Part shown: positions 31,432 through 40,894 of the stretch, one piece after another
Numbering within the stretch: the stretch's first letter is position 1
How the letters are laid out: each line of letters opens with the position of its first letter
DNA from: Haloechinothrix_A salitolerans
Lineage (GTDB): Bacteria > Actinomycetota > Actinomycetes > Mycobacteriales > Pseudonocardiaceae
DNA: 64,000 nucleotides
NCBI RefSeq assembly: GCF_039544105.1
Contig: NZ_BAABLA010000026.1
Reading direction: 5' to 3' (one strand)
Notes under the pieces: generated by a model
What the model was told of the DNA's origin: nothing
Databases searched by the model: none
Seen by the model: the letters and a program-made list of their open reading frames with translations, nothing else
Made by a program: the position numbers and the translations under genes

Positions 31432-33474
31432 GTGCTGAAGGCCAAGCGTGCCGCGCTGCGCCGCCCACCCGTCGCGTTGGTGGGCGGCGCAGCCGCGTGC
31501 GCGCTGCTCGCCGTCACCGTCGTCCATCTTGGACTCGGCGCGTCCGGCGTCGGCATCGCCGACATCGCGAGCTTGCTCGCGGGTAACGACGACCCGCACG
31601 CCGAGGCGATGCTGTGGGGCGCGCGGCTGCCGCGCACCCTCGCCGGACTGGTCGCCGGGGTCGCGCTCGGCGTCGCGGGCACGCTCATCCAGGGCGTCAC
31701 CCGCAACCCACTCGCCGCGCCGGACACGCTCGGCATCAACGCGGGTGCGTACCTCGCCGTCGTCGCCGTCGCGTTGACCGGCATCGACGTCGGGCTGCTC
31801 GGCGGGGGAGGTGTGGCGTTCCTCGGCGGTCTCGCCGCGATGGCGGTGGTGTATCTGCTGACGGTGGGCGGGCTGCTCACCCCTGGCCGCGTGCTGCTCG
31901 CGGGCGCCACGGTGACGCTCGCGGGCATGGCTGTCGCCGACTTCCTGCAGATTCTCGACGAGAACTCCACGAGGGGGCTGTACTTCTGGGGACAAGGCTC
32001 GCTACTGCAGACCGGACTCGACCGCCCGCTGGCGTTCGGCGCGGTCGTAGTGGGCGCGGTGCTGTTGACGCCGCTGCTGGCCCGGCCCATTGACCTGATC
32101 TCGCTCGGTGACGAGACGGCGGAGTCGCTGGGCGTGCGGGTCAGCCGCGTGCGACCCGCCGCGCTGCTGCTGGCCGTGATGTTGTCGGCGGCTGCGGTGA
32201 GTGTCGCCGGTCCGGTGGCGTTCGTGGGACTGGTCGCGGCGGTCGCGGTGCGCACGATCGGTATCGCCCGTCACGCCGCCCGGCTGCCGCTGGCCGGACT
32301 ACTCGGCGCGGCGCTGGTGCTGGCCGCCGACGCGGGTGCGCAGCTCGTGCTGCCCCCGTCGGCGGGTTACGGCGAACTACCGGTCGGTGTGGTGACGGCG
32401 CTGATCGGCGGGCCGGTGTTCGTGCTGCTCGCGCGCCGCATCATCACCGGGGACGCCGACGTGGGCGCGGCCGTCACCACGATCCGACCGGTGGCGCGTC
32501 GCAGCTACCTGCTGGCGATCGGGGCGGGCGTCGCGGTGCTGGCCACGGTGATCGCGGTGGGCCTGCGCGTCGGAGACGTCGACGTCAGCTGGGCCCAATT
32601 GGGCGCGGTGCTCAGCGGCGCTGGCGATCAGATCGCACAGCAGATGGTGGCCTACCGGCTGCCCCGCATCCTGGTGGCGGCGCTGGCGGGAACGTGCCTC
32701 GCGGTGGCGGGTGTCGCGGTGCAGGCCGTGGTTCGCAACCCTCTCGCGGAGCCGAACCTGATCGGCGTGACTCAAGGCGCCGCCGTCGGTGCGGTGCTGA
32801 TGATCGCGGTGATACCAAGCGCGCCCGCCGCCGCGTTGCCGCTGGCCGCCGCGCTTGGCGGCATCGTCGTCATCGCGCTTGTCATGCTGCTCGCCAAAGC
32901 GGGCGGCGGGCTCGACCCGACGCGGGTGGTGCTGATCGGCCTCGGTTGCGCCTACACCGGCAGCGCGCTTGTGCATCTCATGGTGGTGGGCGCGCAGATG
33001 GACCTCTCCGCGGCGCTGACGTGGCTGTCCGGCAGCACCTACGCTCGTGACTTCTCGGTACTCGGATGGCTGGTCGCGCCGATTCTCGTGGGGATCGCGC
33101 TGGTGCTGACCGCCAGGCCGGTCGATCTGCTCGCCTACGGCAACGACGTCCCCCGCGCGTTCGGGCTCGCGCTCGGCCGGACGCGGATGCTCGTTCTCGG
33201 CGGGGCCGCCGTGCTCGCGTCGGGAACGGCGGCCGTGGTGGGCACCGTGGGGTTCGTCGGTTTGGTCGCGCCGCATCTCGCGCGCCGGATCGTCGGCAGC
33301 GCCACGGCACGGTTGGTACCGATGGCGGCGCTACTCGGCGCGATCCTCGTAGTCAGCGCCGACGGTATCGGCCGTGCCTTGCTCGCCCCGCTGGAGATTC
33401 CGGTCGGCGTCGTGACGGCTCTGGTCGGCGCGCCTTACCTGATCTGGCTGCTGCGTCGCAGGTCGGCGGCCTGA
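31432..33474 (+). CDS. Fused double FecCD permease for ferri-siderophore
   Basis: 680 residues made of two FecCD domains in one chain (about 1-335 and 345-680). Each half shows the family blocks: RLPRTLAGLVAGVALGVAG and RLPRILVAALAGTCLAVAG, then GVTRNPLAAPDTLG and AVVRNPLAEPNLIG. About 18-20 membrane segments are expected. Proteobacterial FhuB has this layout, while most actinomycete siderophore permeases are encoded by two genes. GTG at 31432 is 11 bp after the lipoprotein stop, with a poor ribosome-binding site. The last 40 bp overlap the convergent MFS gene. Confidence 0.9.
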   Translation: MLKAKRAALRRPPVALVGGAAACALLAVTVVHLGLGASGVGIADIASLLAGNDDPHAEAMLWGARLPRTLAGLVAGVALGVAGTLIQGVTRNPLAAPDTLGINAGAYLAVVAVALTGIDVGLLGGGGVAFLGGLAAMAVVYLLTVGGLLTPGRVLLAGATVTLAGMAVADFLQILDENSTRGLYFWGQGSLLQTGLDRPLAFGAVVVGAVLLTPLLARPIDLISLGDETAESLGVRVSRVRPAALLLAVMLSAAAVSVAGPVAFVGLVAAVAVRTIGIARHAARLPLAGLLGAALVLAADAGAQLVLPPSAGYGELPVGVVTALIGGPVFVLLARRIITGDADVGAAVTTIRPVARRSYLLAIGAGVAVLATVIAVGLRVGDVDVSWAQLGAVLSGAGDQIAQQMVAYRLPRILVAALAGTCLAVAGVAVQAVVRNPLAEPNLIGVTQGAAVGAVLMIAVIPSAPAAALPLAAALGGIVVIALVMLLAKAGGGLDPTRVVLIGLGCAYTGSALVHLMVVGAQMDLSAALTWLSGSTYARDFSVLGWLVAPILVGIALVLTARPVDLLAYGNDVPRAFGLALGRTRMLVLGGAAVLASGTAAVVGTVGFVGLVAPHLARRIVGSATARLVPMAALLGAILVVSADGIGRALLAPLEIPVGVVTALVGAPYLIWLLRRRSAA

Positions 33475-34889
33475 GTGGATGCCTGTGCGCCCCGCGGTCC
33501 GGCCGCGCGGTCGGTGCGGGCTTCGGCGGGCGGTTCACCCGGCAGCGCACCGGGCAGCAGTCGCAGGGCGAGCACCACGCTGACCACTGACACCGTCGCC
33601 GCCGCGAGACAGACGCCGGTAAACGCCACCCCGGTCCCGCCAAGGGTGGCGAACAGCGCTCCGAGGACCGCGACGCCGGTGGCGGTACCAAGCGGTGAGC
33701 AGGCGTTCGTCAGGCCGGACGCCACCCCGGTGCGTTCGGCGGGGACCACGCTCACCGTGACGGTCAGCAGCGGTGGGAACACCAGCGCGGTACCGGCGCC
33801 CAACAGCGTCATGCCGCCGCACGCCCACGGCACGCTGCCCGCACCCGCGGCGACCGCGAGGACGACGAGACCCGTCGCTTGTAAGGCGAATCCACTCGCG
33901 ACTGTCCGAGCGGGACCTAGCCGGGCCTGTATCGTCGCGACGAGCGTGCCCGCGAGGGCGAGGCTTCCGGTCAACGGCAGCAGGAGGAGGCCCGCGCGCC
34001 AGGGCGACGCGGCAGCGGTGTCCTGCAGCCACAACGTCAGAAACGCCAGCGTGCCCAGGCTGGCCATCCTGCCGGTGAAGGTCAGCGTCGCCGCCGCGGT
34101 GAACGCCGTGCCGTCCACCGCACCGACGTCGAGCAGCGCTCTCGGGCGACGCTGGTTCCGCACGAACACCGGCAGCAGTACGCAGAAGGCCGCGCCCGCG
34201 CCCACCGTGACCGTGGATGTCCAGCCGAGCGAGCTGCCGGTCGCGAGTGCCGAGTGCAGCGTGAGCAACGTGGCGACCGCGAGTACCGCGCCCGAGACGT
34301 CGACCGGAACGGTGCTGGACCCTGGGCGTGCGCGGGGGAGGGCCACCAGCGCGGCTACCAGCACGAACGCGCCGATCGGGACATTAAGCAGGAAGATCCA
34401 CTTCCAGCTCAGCACGGCGACGACACCACCACCGATCACCGGGCCGAGCGCGCCCGCCAACGAGGACAGCGCCGCGAACGAGGCGATCGCGGAACGTCGT
34501 ACCGCGCCCTCATGGGTAGCCGCCAGCAACGCGAGCGCGGGGGCGAACGCCAGCGCGCCGCCAGCGCCCTGCACCGCGCGCGCGGCGACGAGCATGCCGA
34601 TCGTCGGTGCCGCCGCGCAGGCCAGCGAGGCGAGTGTGAACACCGCCATGCCCGTCGCGAAGACTGTGCGATGTCCTGCCGCATCCGACCAAGTGCCCGC
34701 CGTCAGCAGCAGCGCCCCGAACGCGAGGGAGTACGCGGACACCGTCCACGGCAGCACCTCGGCGCTCGCGGATAACTCCGCGCCGATCGCGGGTAGGGCG
34801 ACGTTGACCACCGTTACGTCGAGCGTGAGCATCACGCCGGACACGCTGACCAGCGCGAACGCCCAGCGTCGCGTGCGGTCGGCCAGCAT
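33435..34889 (-). CDS. MFS exporter, DHA2 family (14 TM), probable siderophore export
   Basis: 484 residues with about 14 hydrophobic segments. The N-terminal motif LDVTVVNVALPAIGAELSAS and the motif-C-like stretch GALGPVIGGGVVAVLSWKWIFLLNVPIG are those of DHA2 drug:H+ antiporters. It sits between the siderophore uptake and biosynthesis operons and shares an intergenic region holding two iron boxes. Export of the apo-siderophore is therefore the likeliest role; multidrug efflux is the alternative. Confidence 0.8.
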   Translation of the reverse strand: MLADRTRRWAFALVSVSGVMLTLDVTVVNVALPAIGAELSASAEVLPWTVSAYSLAFGALLLTAGTWSDAAGHRTVFATGMAVFTLASLACAAAPTIGMLVAARAVQGAGGALAFAPALALLAATHEGAVRRSAIASFAALSSLAGALGPVIGGGVVAVLSWKWIFLLNVPIGAFVLVAALVALPRARPGSSTVPVDVSGAVLAVATLLTLHSALATGSSLGWTSTVTVGAGAAFCVLLPVFVRNQRRPRALLDVGAVDGTAFTAAATLTFTGRMASLGTLAFLTLWLQDTAAASPWRAGLLLLPLTGSLALAGTLVATIQARLGPARTVASGFALQATGLVVLAVAAGAGSVPWACGGMTLLGAGTALVFPPLLTVTVSVVPAERTGVASGLTNACSPLGTATGVAVLGALFATLGGTGVAFTGVCLAAATVSVVSVVLALRLLPGALPGEPPAEARTDRAAGPRGAQASTQAADLRRSSQIR

Positions 34890-34927
34890 CGCGCGCCCTC
34901 CGGTCGACGTCCCCTTGCGGACAACAG

Positions 34928-34946
34928 TTCGGTAAGCCTAACCTAA
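34928..34946 (-). promoter_or_regulatory. Iron box for the MFS exporter
   Basis: TTCGGTAAGCCTAACCTAA matches the IdeR/DmdR consensus at 16 of 19 positions and lies 39 bp upstream of the exporter ATG. Confidence 0.75.
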
Positions 34947-35008
34947 ATAATGCCCCGTGGCCAGGGTGATACTCACCATGGCGATGAACCTATCTGGCGG
35001 GTTGATAC

Positions 35009-35027
35009 TTAGGCAAGGCTTGCCTAA
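35009..35027 (+). promoter_or_regulatory. Iron box for the siderophore biosynthesis operon
   Basis: TTAGGCAAGGCTTGCCTAA has perfect nine-base inverted arms and matches the IdeR/DmdR consensus at 15 of 19 positions. It lies 79 bp before the first synthetase gene. Confidence 0.75.
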
Positions 35028-35105
35028 TGTCTTCACCGTTGCTGAACCGCCGACGCGTTGCTGAATCACAGCCAATGTCGCCGAATCGCAGACGGAGAGA
35101 AGTCC

Positions 35106-36956
35106 ATGCCTGACCGCACCGCTCGAGAAGAGAACGACACCGATCCCGCGCCACCGCGGGCACATCCGGTCCCGAACCTGCCGGACGTCGGCCCGCGGGC
35201 GTGGCGCGAAGCCAACCGGCGGCTGCTCGCCAAGGCGCTGGGGGAGTGGACCTTCGAGGCGATGCTCAAGGCGATCGAGACCGGCGACGGCGAGTACCGC
35301 GTCGACCTAGACAACGGTGTTTGCTACCGGTTCAGGGGGCGGCCGGGTGCGTTCGGCTGGCTGCTGGTCGACCCCGACTCGGTGACCCGCGTCGCGGCCG
35401 GGATGCTCGGCGACGAGATCGGCCAGCCCGCGTGGGACGCGCTACAGTTTTTCGTCGACGTCGCGGGCACCCTCGGCACCGACCCGTCCACTGTGGCCAC
35501 CTACCTGACTGAACTGGAAGCCACCCTCGCCGTGGACGCCGCGAGGATCGCACGGGGCGGCGAGACCGTTCGCGAGCTGCGCGAGCTGGATCACGCCGAG
35601 CTGGACTGCCGCATGACCGGGCACAACCTGCTGGTCGCGAACAAGGGCCGCATCGGCTTCTCCGCGACTGACGTCCGCCGCTACGCGCCAGAGTCCCGCC
35701 AGCCGGTGCGGCTGCGGTGGCTGGCCGTCCACCGTGGGCTCGCGGAGTTCCGGGGAACGTCGGAACTGTCCGAACAGGAGATCCTGGCCAGGGAGCTGCC
35801 CGAGGACGCCCGTGCCGACTGGACGCGCTCCCTGCGGGAGCGGGGCCTCGACCCGGATGCCTTCGTGTGGATGCCAGCGCATCCGTGGCAGTGGGACCAC
35901 ATCATCCAGGTGCTGCACGCTGCCGACATCGCGCAGCGGCGGATCGTCCCGCTCGGGCCGAGCCCGGACGAGTACCTGCCTGGCCAGTCGATTCGCACCA
36001 TGGCCAACATCACCACGCCGGGCCGGTTCGATGTCAAGCTGCCGCTGAAGATCCTGAACACGCTGGTGTGGCGGGGGATTCCGCCGCATTGCACCATGGG
36101 CGCGCCGGTGGTCACGCAGTGGCTGAAGGGCATGCTCGCCGACGACCAGGTGCTTACCGAGCAGACCCGTACGGTGTTGCTCGGTGAGGTCGCCTCCGTG
36201 ACCGTCCGCCACCCGTATCTGTCCCAAGTGGATGAGACGCCGTACCAGCACCTGGAGACGTTGGGCTGCATCTGGCGCGAGTCCGCCGTGACCTACGGCG
36301 ACGAGAACGAGCGCATCAGAACGTTCGCCTCGTTGCTGCACGTCGACGACGAGGGCACGGCGTTCGTCGCGGAGCTGGCCCGCGCCTCGGGGCTGCCCGC
36401 CGAGGACTGGCTGCGGCAACTGTTCGAGACGCTGCTCATTCCGATCATGCGGGTGCTCTACCGCTACGGCGTGACGTTCAACCCGCACGGCCAGAACACG
36501 CTGCTCGGTTTCGACGAGCGCGAGGTGCCGCGCAGGCTCTACCTCAAGGACTTCGTGGACGACGTCTGCGTGTCCTACACCGATGTCCCGGAGCGCGGCC
36601 CCGAACCGGACGGGCACGACCACGTGCTGCCGCGCAAACACCCATCGGTGATCCGGCAGCACGTCATGGACCAGGTGTTCGTCGGCCACTTCCGCTACCT
36701 CGCGCCGCTGTGCGCCGATCAGCTCGGCGTCGCGGAGACACGCTTCTGGCAGCTGGTGCGACAGACCATTCTGGACTTCCAGGCACGCCACCCCGAGCTG
36801 GCGGAGCGGTTCGGCGAGTACGACCTGCTCTCGCCGGAAATCCCGAGGTACGCGCTCAACCGCGACCGCATCGTGGTCACCCGCTACGGCGACCGCGCGC
36901 TGCGCCACGCGCTGTTCCCGAACGGCACGCTGCCGAACCCGCTGGCGAACCACTGA
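35106..36956 (+). CDS. NIS siderophore synthetase (IucA/IucC family), first copy
   Basis: 616 residues from ATG at 35106 (GGAGAG upstream). IucA/IucC hallmarks include MTGHNLLVANKGRIGFS, WMPAHPWQWDH, SIRTMANITTPGRFDVKLPLKI and the late NPHGQNTLLGFDE. The enzyme adenylates a carboxylate, normally citrate or a citryl monoamide, and couples it to an N-hydroxylated amine. The middle block (R-DVKLPLKILNTLVWRG) differs from DesD (VKTALS-LN-GFMRG), so it is not a simple desferrioxamine synthetase. First gene of the operon, under the iron box at 35009. Confidence 0.92.
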   Translation: MPDRTAREENDTDPAPPRAHPVPNLPDVGPRAWREANRRLLAKALGEWTFEAMLKAIETGDGEYRVDLDNGVCYRFRGRPGAFGWLLVDPDSVTRVAAGMLGDEIGQPAWDALQFFVDVAGTLGTDPSTVATYLTELEATLAVDAARIARGGETVRELRELDHAELDCRMTGHNLLVANKGRIGFSATDVRRYAPESRQPVRLRWLAVHRGLAEFRGTSELSEQEILARELPEDARADWTRSLRERGLDPDAFVWMPAHPWQWDHIIQVLHAADIAQRRIVPLGPSPDEYLPGQSIRTMANITTPGRFDVKLPLKILNTLVWRGIPPHCTMGAPVVTQWLKGMLADDQVLTEQTRTVLLGEVASVTVRHPYLSQVDETPYQHLETLGCIWRESAVTYGDENERIRTFASLLHVDDEGTAFVAELARASGLPAEDWLRQLFETLLIPIMRVLYRYGVTFNPHGQNTLLGFDEREVPRRLYLKDFVDDVCVSYTDVPERGPEPDGHDHVLPRKHPSVIRQHVMDQVFVGHFRYLAPLCADQLGVAETRFWQLVRQTILDFQARHPELAERFGEYDLLSPEIPRYALNRDRIVVTRYGDRALRHALFPNGTLPNPLANH

Positions 36957-36996
36957 TCGCGTCGGCTCCCCGCGCCGACATCGAGGAGAGTCTTTC

Positions 36997-38532
36997 GTGA
37001 CCCAAGTTGCTCCGGCCGCGCAGTACGCGCCGCGACTCATCGACGCACCCAGCAGTATGCCCAGCTCGGTGCTGGCAGGATCCCGTGAGGGCATGGCCGA
37101 GGTGGTGACCACCCTTGCCGGTGCGGTCGCGTCGGCACGCTCGGTGCGCCGTGACGGCCCGATCCCGCACGGCCTGCCGGGCGAGGTGCTGGCGGCGGCG
37201 ACCGACACGCTCGGCCCGCCCGCCGTGCCCGCCGACGGCATCGGCGCCGATGCCGCGTTGCGCCGTATCGCCACCATGCTCACCGAGTACGGCCTCGATC
37301 TGTCCGACCCCCGCGCGGCGGCGCACCTGCAACCGCCGCCGCTGTCCGTCGCCGTCGCCGCCGACGCGTTGGCCAGCGCGGGCAACGCCTCGCTGGACAC
37401 CTACGACTCCGGCCCGTCGGCCATCGTCGTGGAACGCTGGCTGGTGCGCAGCCTCGCTGGCCTCGCGCGGCTCGGTGAGCAGGCGGACGGCGTGCTGACG
37501 CCAGGCGGGTCGATGTCCAACCTGCTCGGACTGCTGCTCGCCCGCGATGCCGCCGCGCTGAACCGGGGCCGCGATGTCCGCCGGGACGGAGTGACGGCAC
37601 TGCCGCACCCGGTCGTGTTCTGCTCCGAGTTGGCGCATTTCTCGGTGCACCGTGCGTGCGCCGCCCTGGGCCTCGGTGAACGTGCGGTGCGGCCGATCGC
37701 CGTCGACGAGCGGCACAGGATGCGGCCCGATGCTCTGGCTGACGCGCTGGACGAGCTGGACGTCGACCAGACACCGGTCGCCATCATCGCCACCGCGGGT
37801 ACGACCGATTTCGGCTCCGTCGACCCGCTGCCGCAGCTCGCGGAGGTCGCCGCCGAACACGCGGTATGGCTGCACGTCGATGCCGCCTACGGCTTCGGGA
37901 CGCTGTTCTCCCAGCGACTGGCCGACCGGCTCGCCGGGATCGAGCTGGCTGACTCGATCACCCTCGACCTGCACAAGCTCGGTTGGCAACCGGCCGCCGC
38001 CAGTGCGCTGCTCGTTGGCGACGCCACCGCGTTCCGCTCGCTCGACCGCACGGTGGAGTACCTGAACCCGGCCGACGACGCCGACGCGGGCTACGACGGC
38101 TTGCTCGGCCGCAGCCTGCAAACCACCCGGAGGCCGGACGCCGTGAAGGTCGCCGCGACGTTGCTGGCGCATGGCCGCGAGGGCCTTGGCCGGATGGTCG
38201 ACGTCTGCCACGACCTCGCGGTGCACGCCGAACGCCGAATCGCGACCGAGAGCGATCTGGAACTCGTCGCGCCCGCCGAGCTGACCACCGTCGTCTTCCG
38301 TTACCGGGGCGGCCGTCGTGACGAGCTGGACCGGATCAACGGCGACCTGCGGCGCAGGCTGCTGGAGTCGGGCCAGGCGCTGATCGGGCGCACCACCGTG
38401 CGCGGGCAGGTGTGCGTGAAGTTCACCCTGCTCAACCCCACCGCCACCACCGACGACATCGACGAACTGATCGACAGGGTGCTGCTCGCGGGCAGGGCCA
38501 GCGCGGCACGCACCGAGGAGGGCGCGGCATGA
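36997..38532 (+). CDS. PLP-dependent decarboxylase for siderophore diamine
   Basis: 511 residues of the group II PLP decarboxylase family. LTPGGSMSNLLGLLLARD, WLHVDAAYGFG and TLDLHKLGWQP, with K327 as the cofactor lysine, are all present. In NIS siderophore clusters this enzyme makes the diamine: cadaverine from lysine (DesA) or 1,3-diaminopropane from diaminobutyrate (RhbB). No diaminobutyrate aminotransferase gene is nearby, which tilts towards lysine. GTG at 36997 with GGAGAG upstream. The next gene overlaps by four bases. Confidence 0.88.
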   Translation: MTQVAPAAQYAPRLIDAPSSMPSSVLAGSREGMAEVVTTLAGAVASARSVRRDGPIPHGLPGEVLAAATDTLGPPAVPADGIGADAALRRIATMLTEYGLDLSDPRAAAHLQPPPLSVAVAADALASAGNASLDTYDSGPSAIVVERWLVRSLAGLARLGEQADGVLTPGGSMSNLLGLLLARDAAALNRGRDVRRDGVTALPHPVVFCSELAHFSVHRACAALGLGERAVRPIAVDERHRMRPDALADALDELDVDQTPVAIIATAGTTDFGSVDPLPQLAEVAAEHAVWLHVDAAYGFGTLFSQRLADRLAGIELADSITLDLHKLGWQPAAASALLVGDATAFRSLDRTVEYLNPADDADAGYDGLLGRSLQTTRRPDAVKVAATLLAHGREGLGRMVDVCHDLAVHAERRIATESDLELVAPAELTTVVFRYRGGRRDELDRINGDLRRRLLESGQALIGRTTVRGQVCVKFTLLNPTATTDDIDELIDRVLLAGRASAARTEEGAA

Positions 38533-40331
38533 CGATCACCGAGCACGTTCCCGCGAACGCGACATATACCGCCGGGCCGTCGCTGGACGACCCGCTGCAC
38601 ACCCGCGACCCACGCGGCGCGGCCGAGCACGCACACCTGGAAGCCTTGCTGCGGTGCTGGCTCATCGAAACCGGCGCGTCGGTGACGCCTGGGCCGTTGC
38701 GCGTCGAGTTCCCCGCCACGGGGCTCGCGCTTGTCACCGAGGTGCGGCACTGCTCACCGACCGGCTGGCACCGATTCGGCCCCGTCGCCATCGCGGGGCC
38801 GTCCGGACAGGTGGGCGCCGCGGCGGACCCGGTCGTGGCGATCTCGCTGCTGGCGGCCGAGGCCGCCGCGCGCGGTGGCGCCCGCGAGGGCGGCGTACCG
38901 TCCGGTGAGATCGCGGATCTTGTGGAGCGGACGGCGGAATCGGTGCGACGCGTGACGACGTACATCGAACACCGCCGCGAACACCCCGAGCCATCAGACG
39001 ACGGCTTCCTCGACGCCGAACAGGCGCTGGTGCTTGGGCACCTGAAGCACCCGGCACCGAAAAGCAGGGACGGGTTGTCCGAACGGGAGTCCGAAGTGTA
39101 CTCGCCGGAGCAGCGCGGGTCGTTCCGGCTGCACTGGTTCGCCGCCGACGAGTCCGTCGTCTCGCACGACGCCATCGCGGACGCGCCGTCGCTCGACGGG
39201 CGCGACGCCGTCACGCTCATGGCGGATCTCGCCGAACGCAGGCTCGCCGACGGCAGGGTCCTCGTTCCCGCACATCCATGGCAGGCCCGCGACCTGGTGC
39301 ACCGGCCCCGGATCGCCGCGCTCATCGAGCAGGGACTGCTGGAACCGCTCGGGGAACTCGGCCCGCACTGGTGGCCGACGTCGAGCGTGCGCACCCTGTA
39401 CCGCCCCGACGCGGACGTCATGCTCAAGCTGTCGCTCGGACTGCGGCTGACCAACTCGAAACGCGAGTCGACGCGCACCGAGCTGCGCCGGGGCCTGGAG
39501 ATCAACCGGCTGCTCGACGCTGGGTACGCGGCGAGTACCTTCGCCGCCCACCCTGGCTTCGCGATCACGCGTGACCCGGCGTGGCTCGCGGTGGACGAGC
39601 CCGGCCGCGCGGAAGGCCCCGATGTCACCGGGTTGGATGTCGCCGTGCGCGAGGTGCCCGAGGGCGTGGCGGACCTGCGCTGCCTCGCGGGTCTGGTCGC
39701 GCCACGGCCGGGGGAGGGCCGCAGCAGGCTGGGGGAGCTGGTCGCGGCGCTCGGGCCAGGCGCACCCGAGTGCTGGGTCGCGGACTACACCGACCGCGTG
39801 CTGGTGCCGATGCTGCACCTCTACGCCGCAACGGGGATCGGGCTGGAGGCCCACCAGCAGAACACCCTCGTACGCCTTGACGCGGACGGTGGGGTCGCGG
39901 GCGCGACGTTCCGCGACAACCAGGGCTACTACCTGGCCGCGTCGCACGAGCCGAAGGTGTTGGACATCCTTGGCGTGGACGCGTCGACGCTGGCGGTGGT
40001 GGATGACGCGATCGTGGACGAGCGGCTGTCGTACTACCTGCTGCGCAACCAGGCGCTCGCCGTGGTCGGCTGCCTCGCGGTTGACGGGCTGGCTGACGAG
40101 ACGACGTTGCTCGGCGTCATCGCCGACCGGCTGCGCGTCGCCCTCGGGCAGCTCGAGAACGCCGGGCCGGAGGGAGACCGGCTCGCCCGCCGCTGGCTGA
40201 CGGCGGAGTCGCTGCCGTGCAAGGGAAACCTGCTCACCCGGCTGCACGGCATCGACGAGGTGCTCGCGCCGCTCGACGCGCAGTCGGTGTATTTGGACGC
40301 GCCCAACCCACTACGGGAGGTGACTCGATGA
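38529..40331 (+). CDS. NIS siderophore synthetase (IucA/IucC family), second copy
   Basis: 600 residues. VLVPAHPWQARDLV, SSVRTLYRPDADVMLKLSLGLRLTNSKR and GLEAHQQNTLVRLD are characteristic of IucA/IucC enzymes; the SVRT-Y block and L-LRLTN resemble the IucA (type A) group that uses citrate. ATGA overlaps both the decarboxylase stop and, at its own end, the acyltransferase start. With the first synthetase, it would make the two amide bonds of a symmetric citrate dihydroxamate. Confidence 0.92.
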   Translation: MTITEHVPANATYTAGPSLDDPLHTRDPRGAAEHAHLEALLRCWLIETGASVTPGPLRVEFPATGLALVTEVRHCSPTGWHRFGPVAIAGPSGQVGAAADPVVAISLLAAEAAARGGAREGGVPSGEIADLVERTAESVRRVTTYIEHRREHPEPSDDGFLDAEQALVLGHLKHPAPKSRDGLSERESEVYSPEQRGSFRLHWFAADESVVSHDAIADAPSLDGRDAVTLMADLAERRLADGRVLVPAHPWQARDLVHRPRIAALIEQGLLEPLGELGPHWWPTSSVRTLYRPDADVMLKLSLGLRLTNSKRESTRTELRRGLEINRLLDAGYAASTFAAHPGFAITRDPAWLAVDEPGRAEGPDVTGLDVAVREVPEGVADLRCLAGLVAPRPGEGRSRLGELVAALGPGAPECWVADYTDRVLVPMLHLYAATGIGLEAHQQNTLVRLDADGGVAGATFRDNQGYYLAASHEPKVLDILGVDASTLAVVDDAIVDERLSYYLLRNQALAVVGCLAVDGLADETTLLGVIADRLRVALGQLENAGPEGDRLARRWLTAESLPCKGNLLTRLHGIDEVLAPLDAQSVYLDAPNPLREVTR

Positions 40332-40894
40332 CCGCGGAGGCTTTCGCGGCCGTTGCCGCACCGCCATTGCCGAGGCTGTGCGCGCCGTGGTCGGTACGCG
40401 CCGCGTCGCCCGAGGCCGACCTGGAGCTGATCCACCGCTGGATGATCCAGCCGCACGTCGAGAAGTTCTGGCACCAGGCGTGGCCACCGGAGCGCTGGCA
40501 AAGCGAACTGGACACCCAGCTCGCGGGCACGCACTCGCTGCCGTGCGTGGTCGCGCACGACGGTGTCGACCTCGCTTACATCGAGATCTACCGCGTCCAG
40601 CGGGACCTGCTCGGTGAGTACGTGCCGCACGAGCCACACGACCTTGGCGTGCACATCGCCATCGGGGATCGTGACCGTACTGGGCGTGGGCTCGGCAGGG
40701 CGTTGCTGTCCGCGCTGGCGGAAGGGCTGCTCGCCGCCGACCCGAACTGCCAGCGAGTCGTCGCCGAGCCGGACAAGGAGAACACGCCGTCGATCCGGGC
40801 ATTCCAGATCGCGGGGTTCGCGGCCGGGCCTGACGTCGCGCTGCCCGACAAAACGGCCGTACTCATGACCTACGAGCGGAGGAGACCGCGATGA
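40328..40894 (+). CDS. GNAT N-acyltransferase for siderophore hydroxylamine
   Basis: 188 residues. Acyl-CoA-binding motif RTGRGLGRALL and the signature tail FQIAGFAAGPDVALPDKTAVLM belong to the GNAT subgroup of siderophore acyltransferases (IucB, RhbD, DesC). It transfers an acetyl or succinyl group to the N-hydroxylated diamine. Four-base overlaps join it to the synthetase before and the hydroxylase after. The acyl donor cannot be read from sequence. Confidence 0.88.
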   Translation: MTAEAFAAVAAPPLPRLCAPWSVRAASPEADLELIHRWMIQPHVEKFWHQAWPPERWQSELDTQLAGTHSLPCVVAHDGVDLAYIEIYRVQRDLLGEYVPHEPHDLGVHIAIGDRDRTGRGLGRALLSALAEGLLAADPNCQRVVAEPDKENTPSIRAFQIAGFAAGPDVALPDKTAVLMTYERRRPR

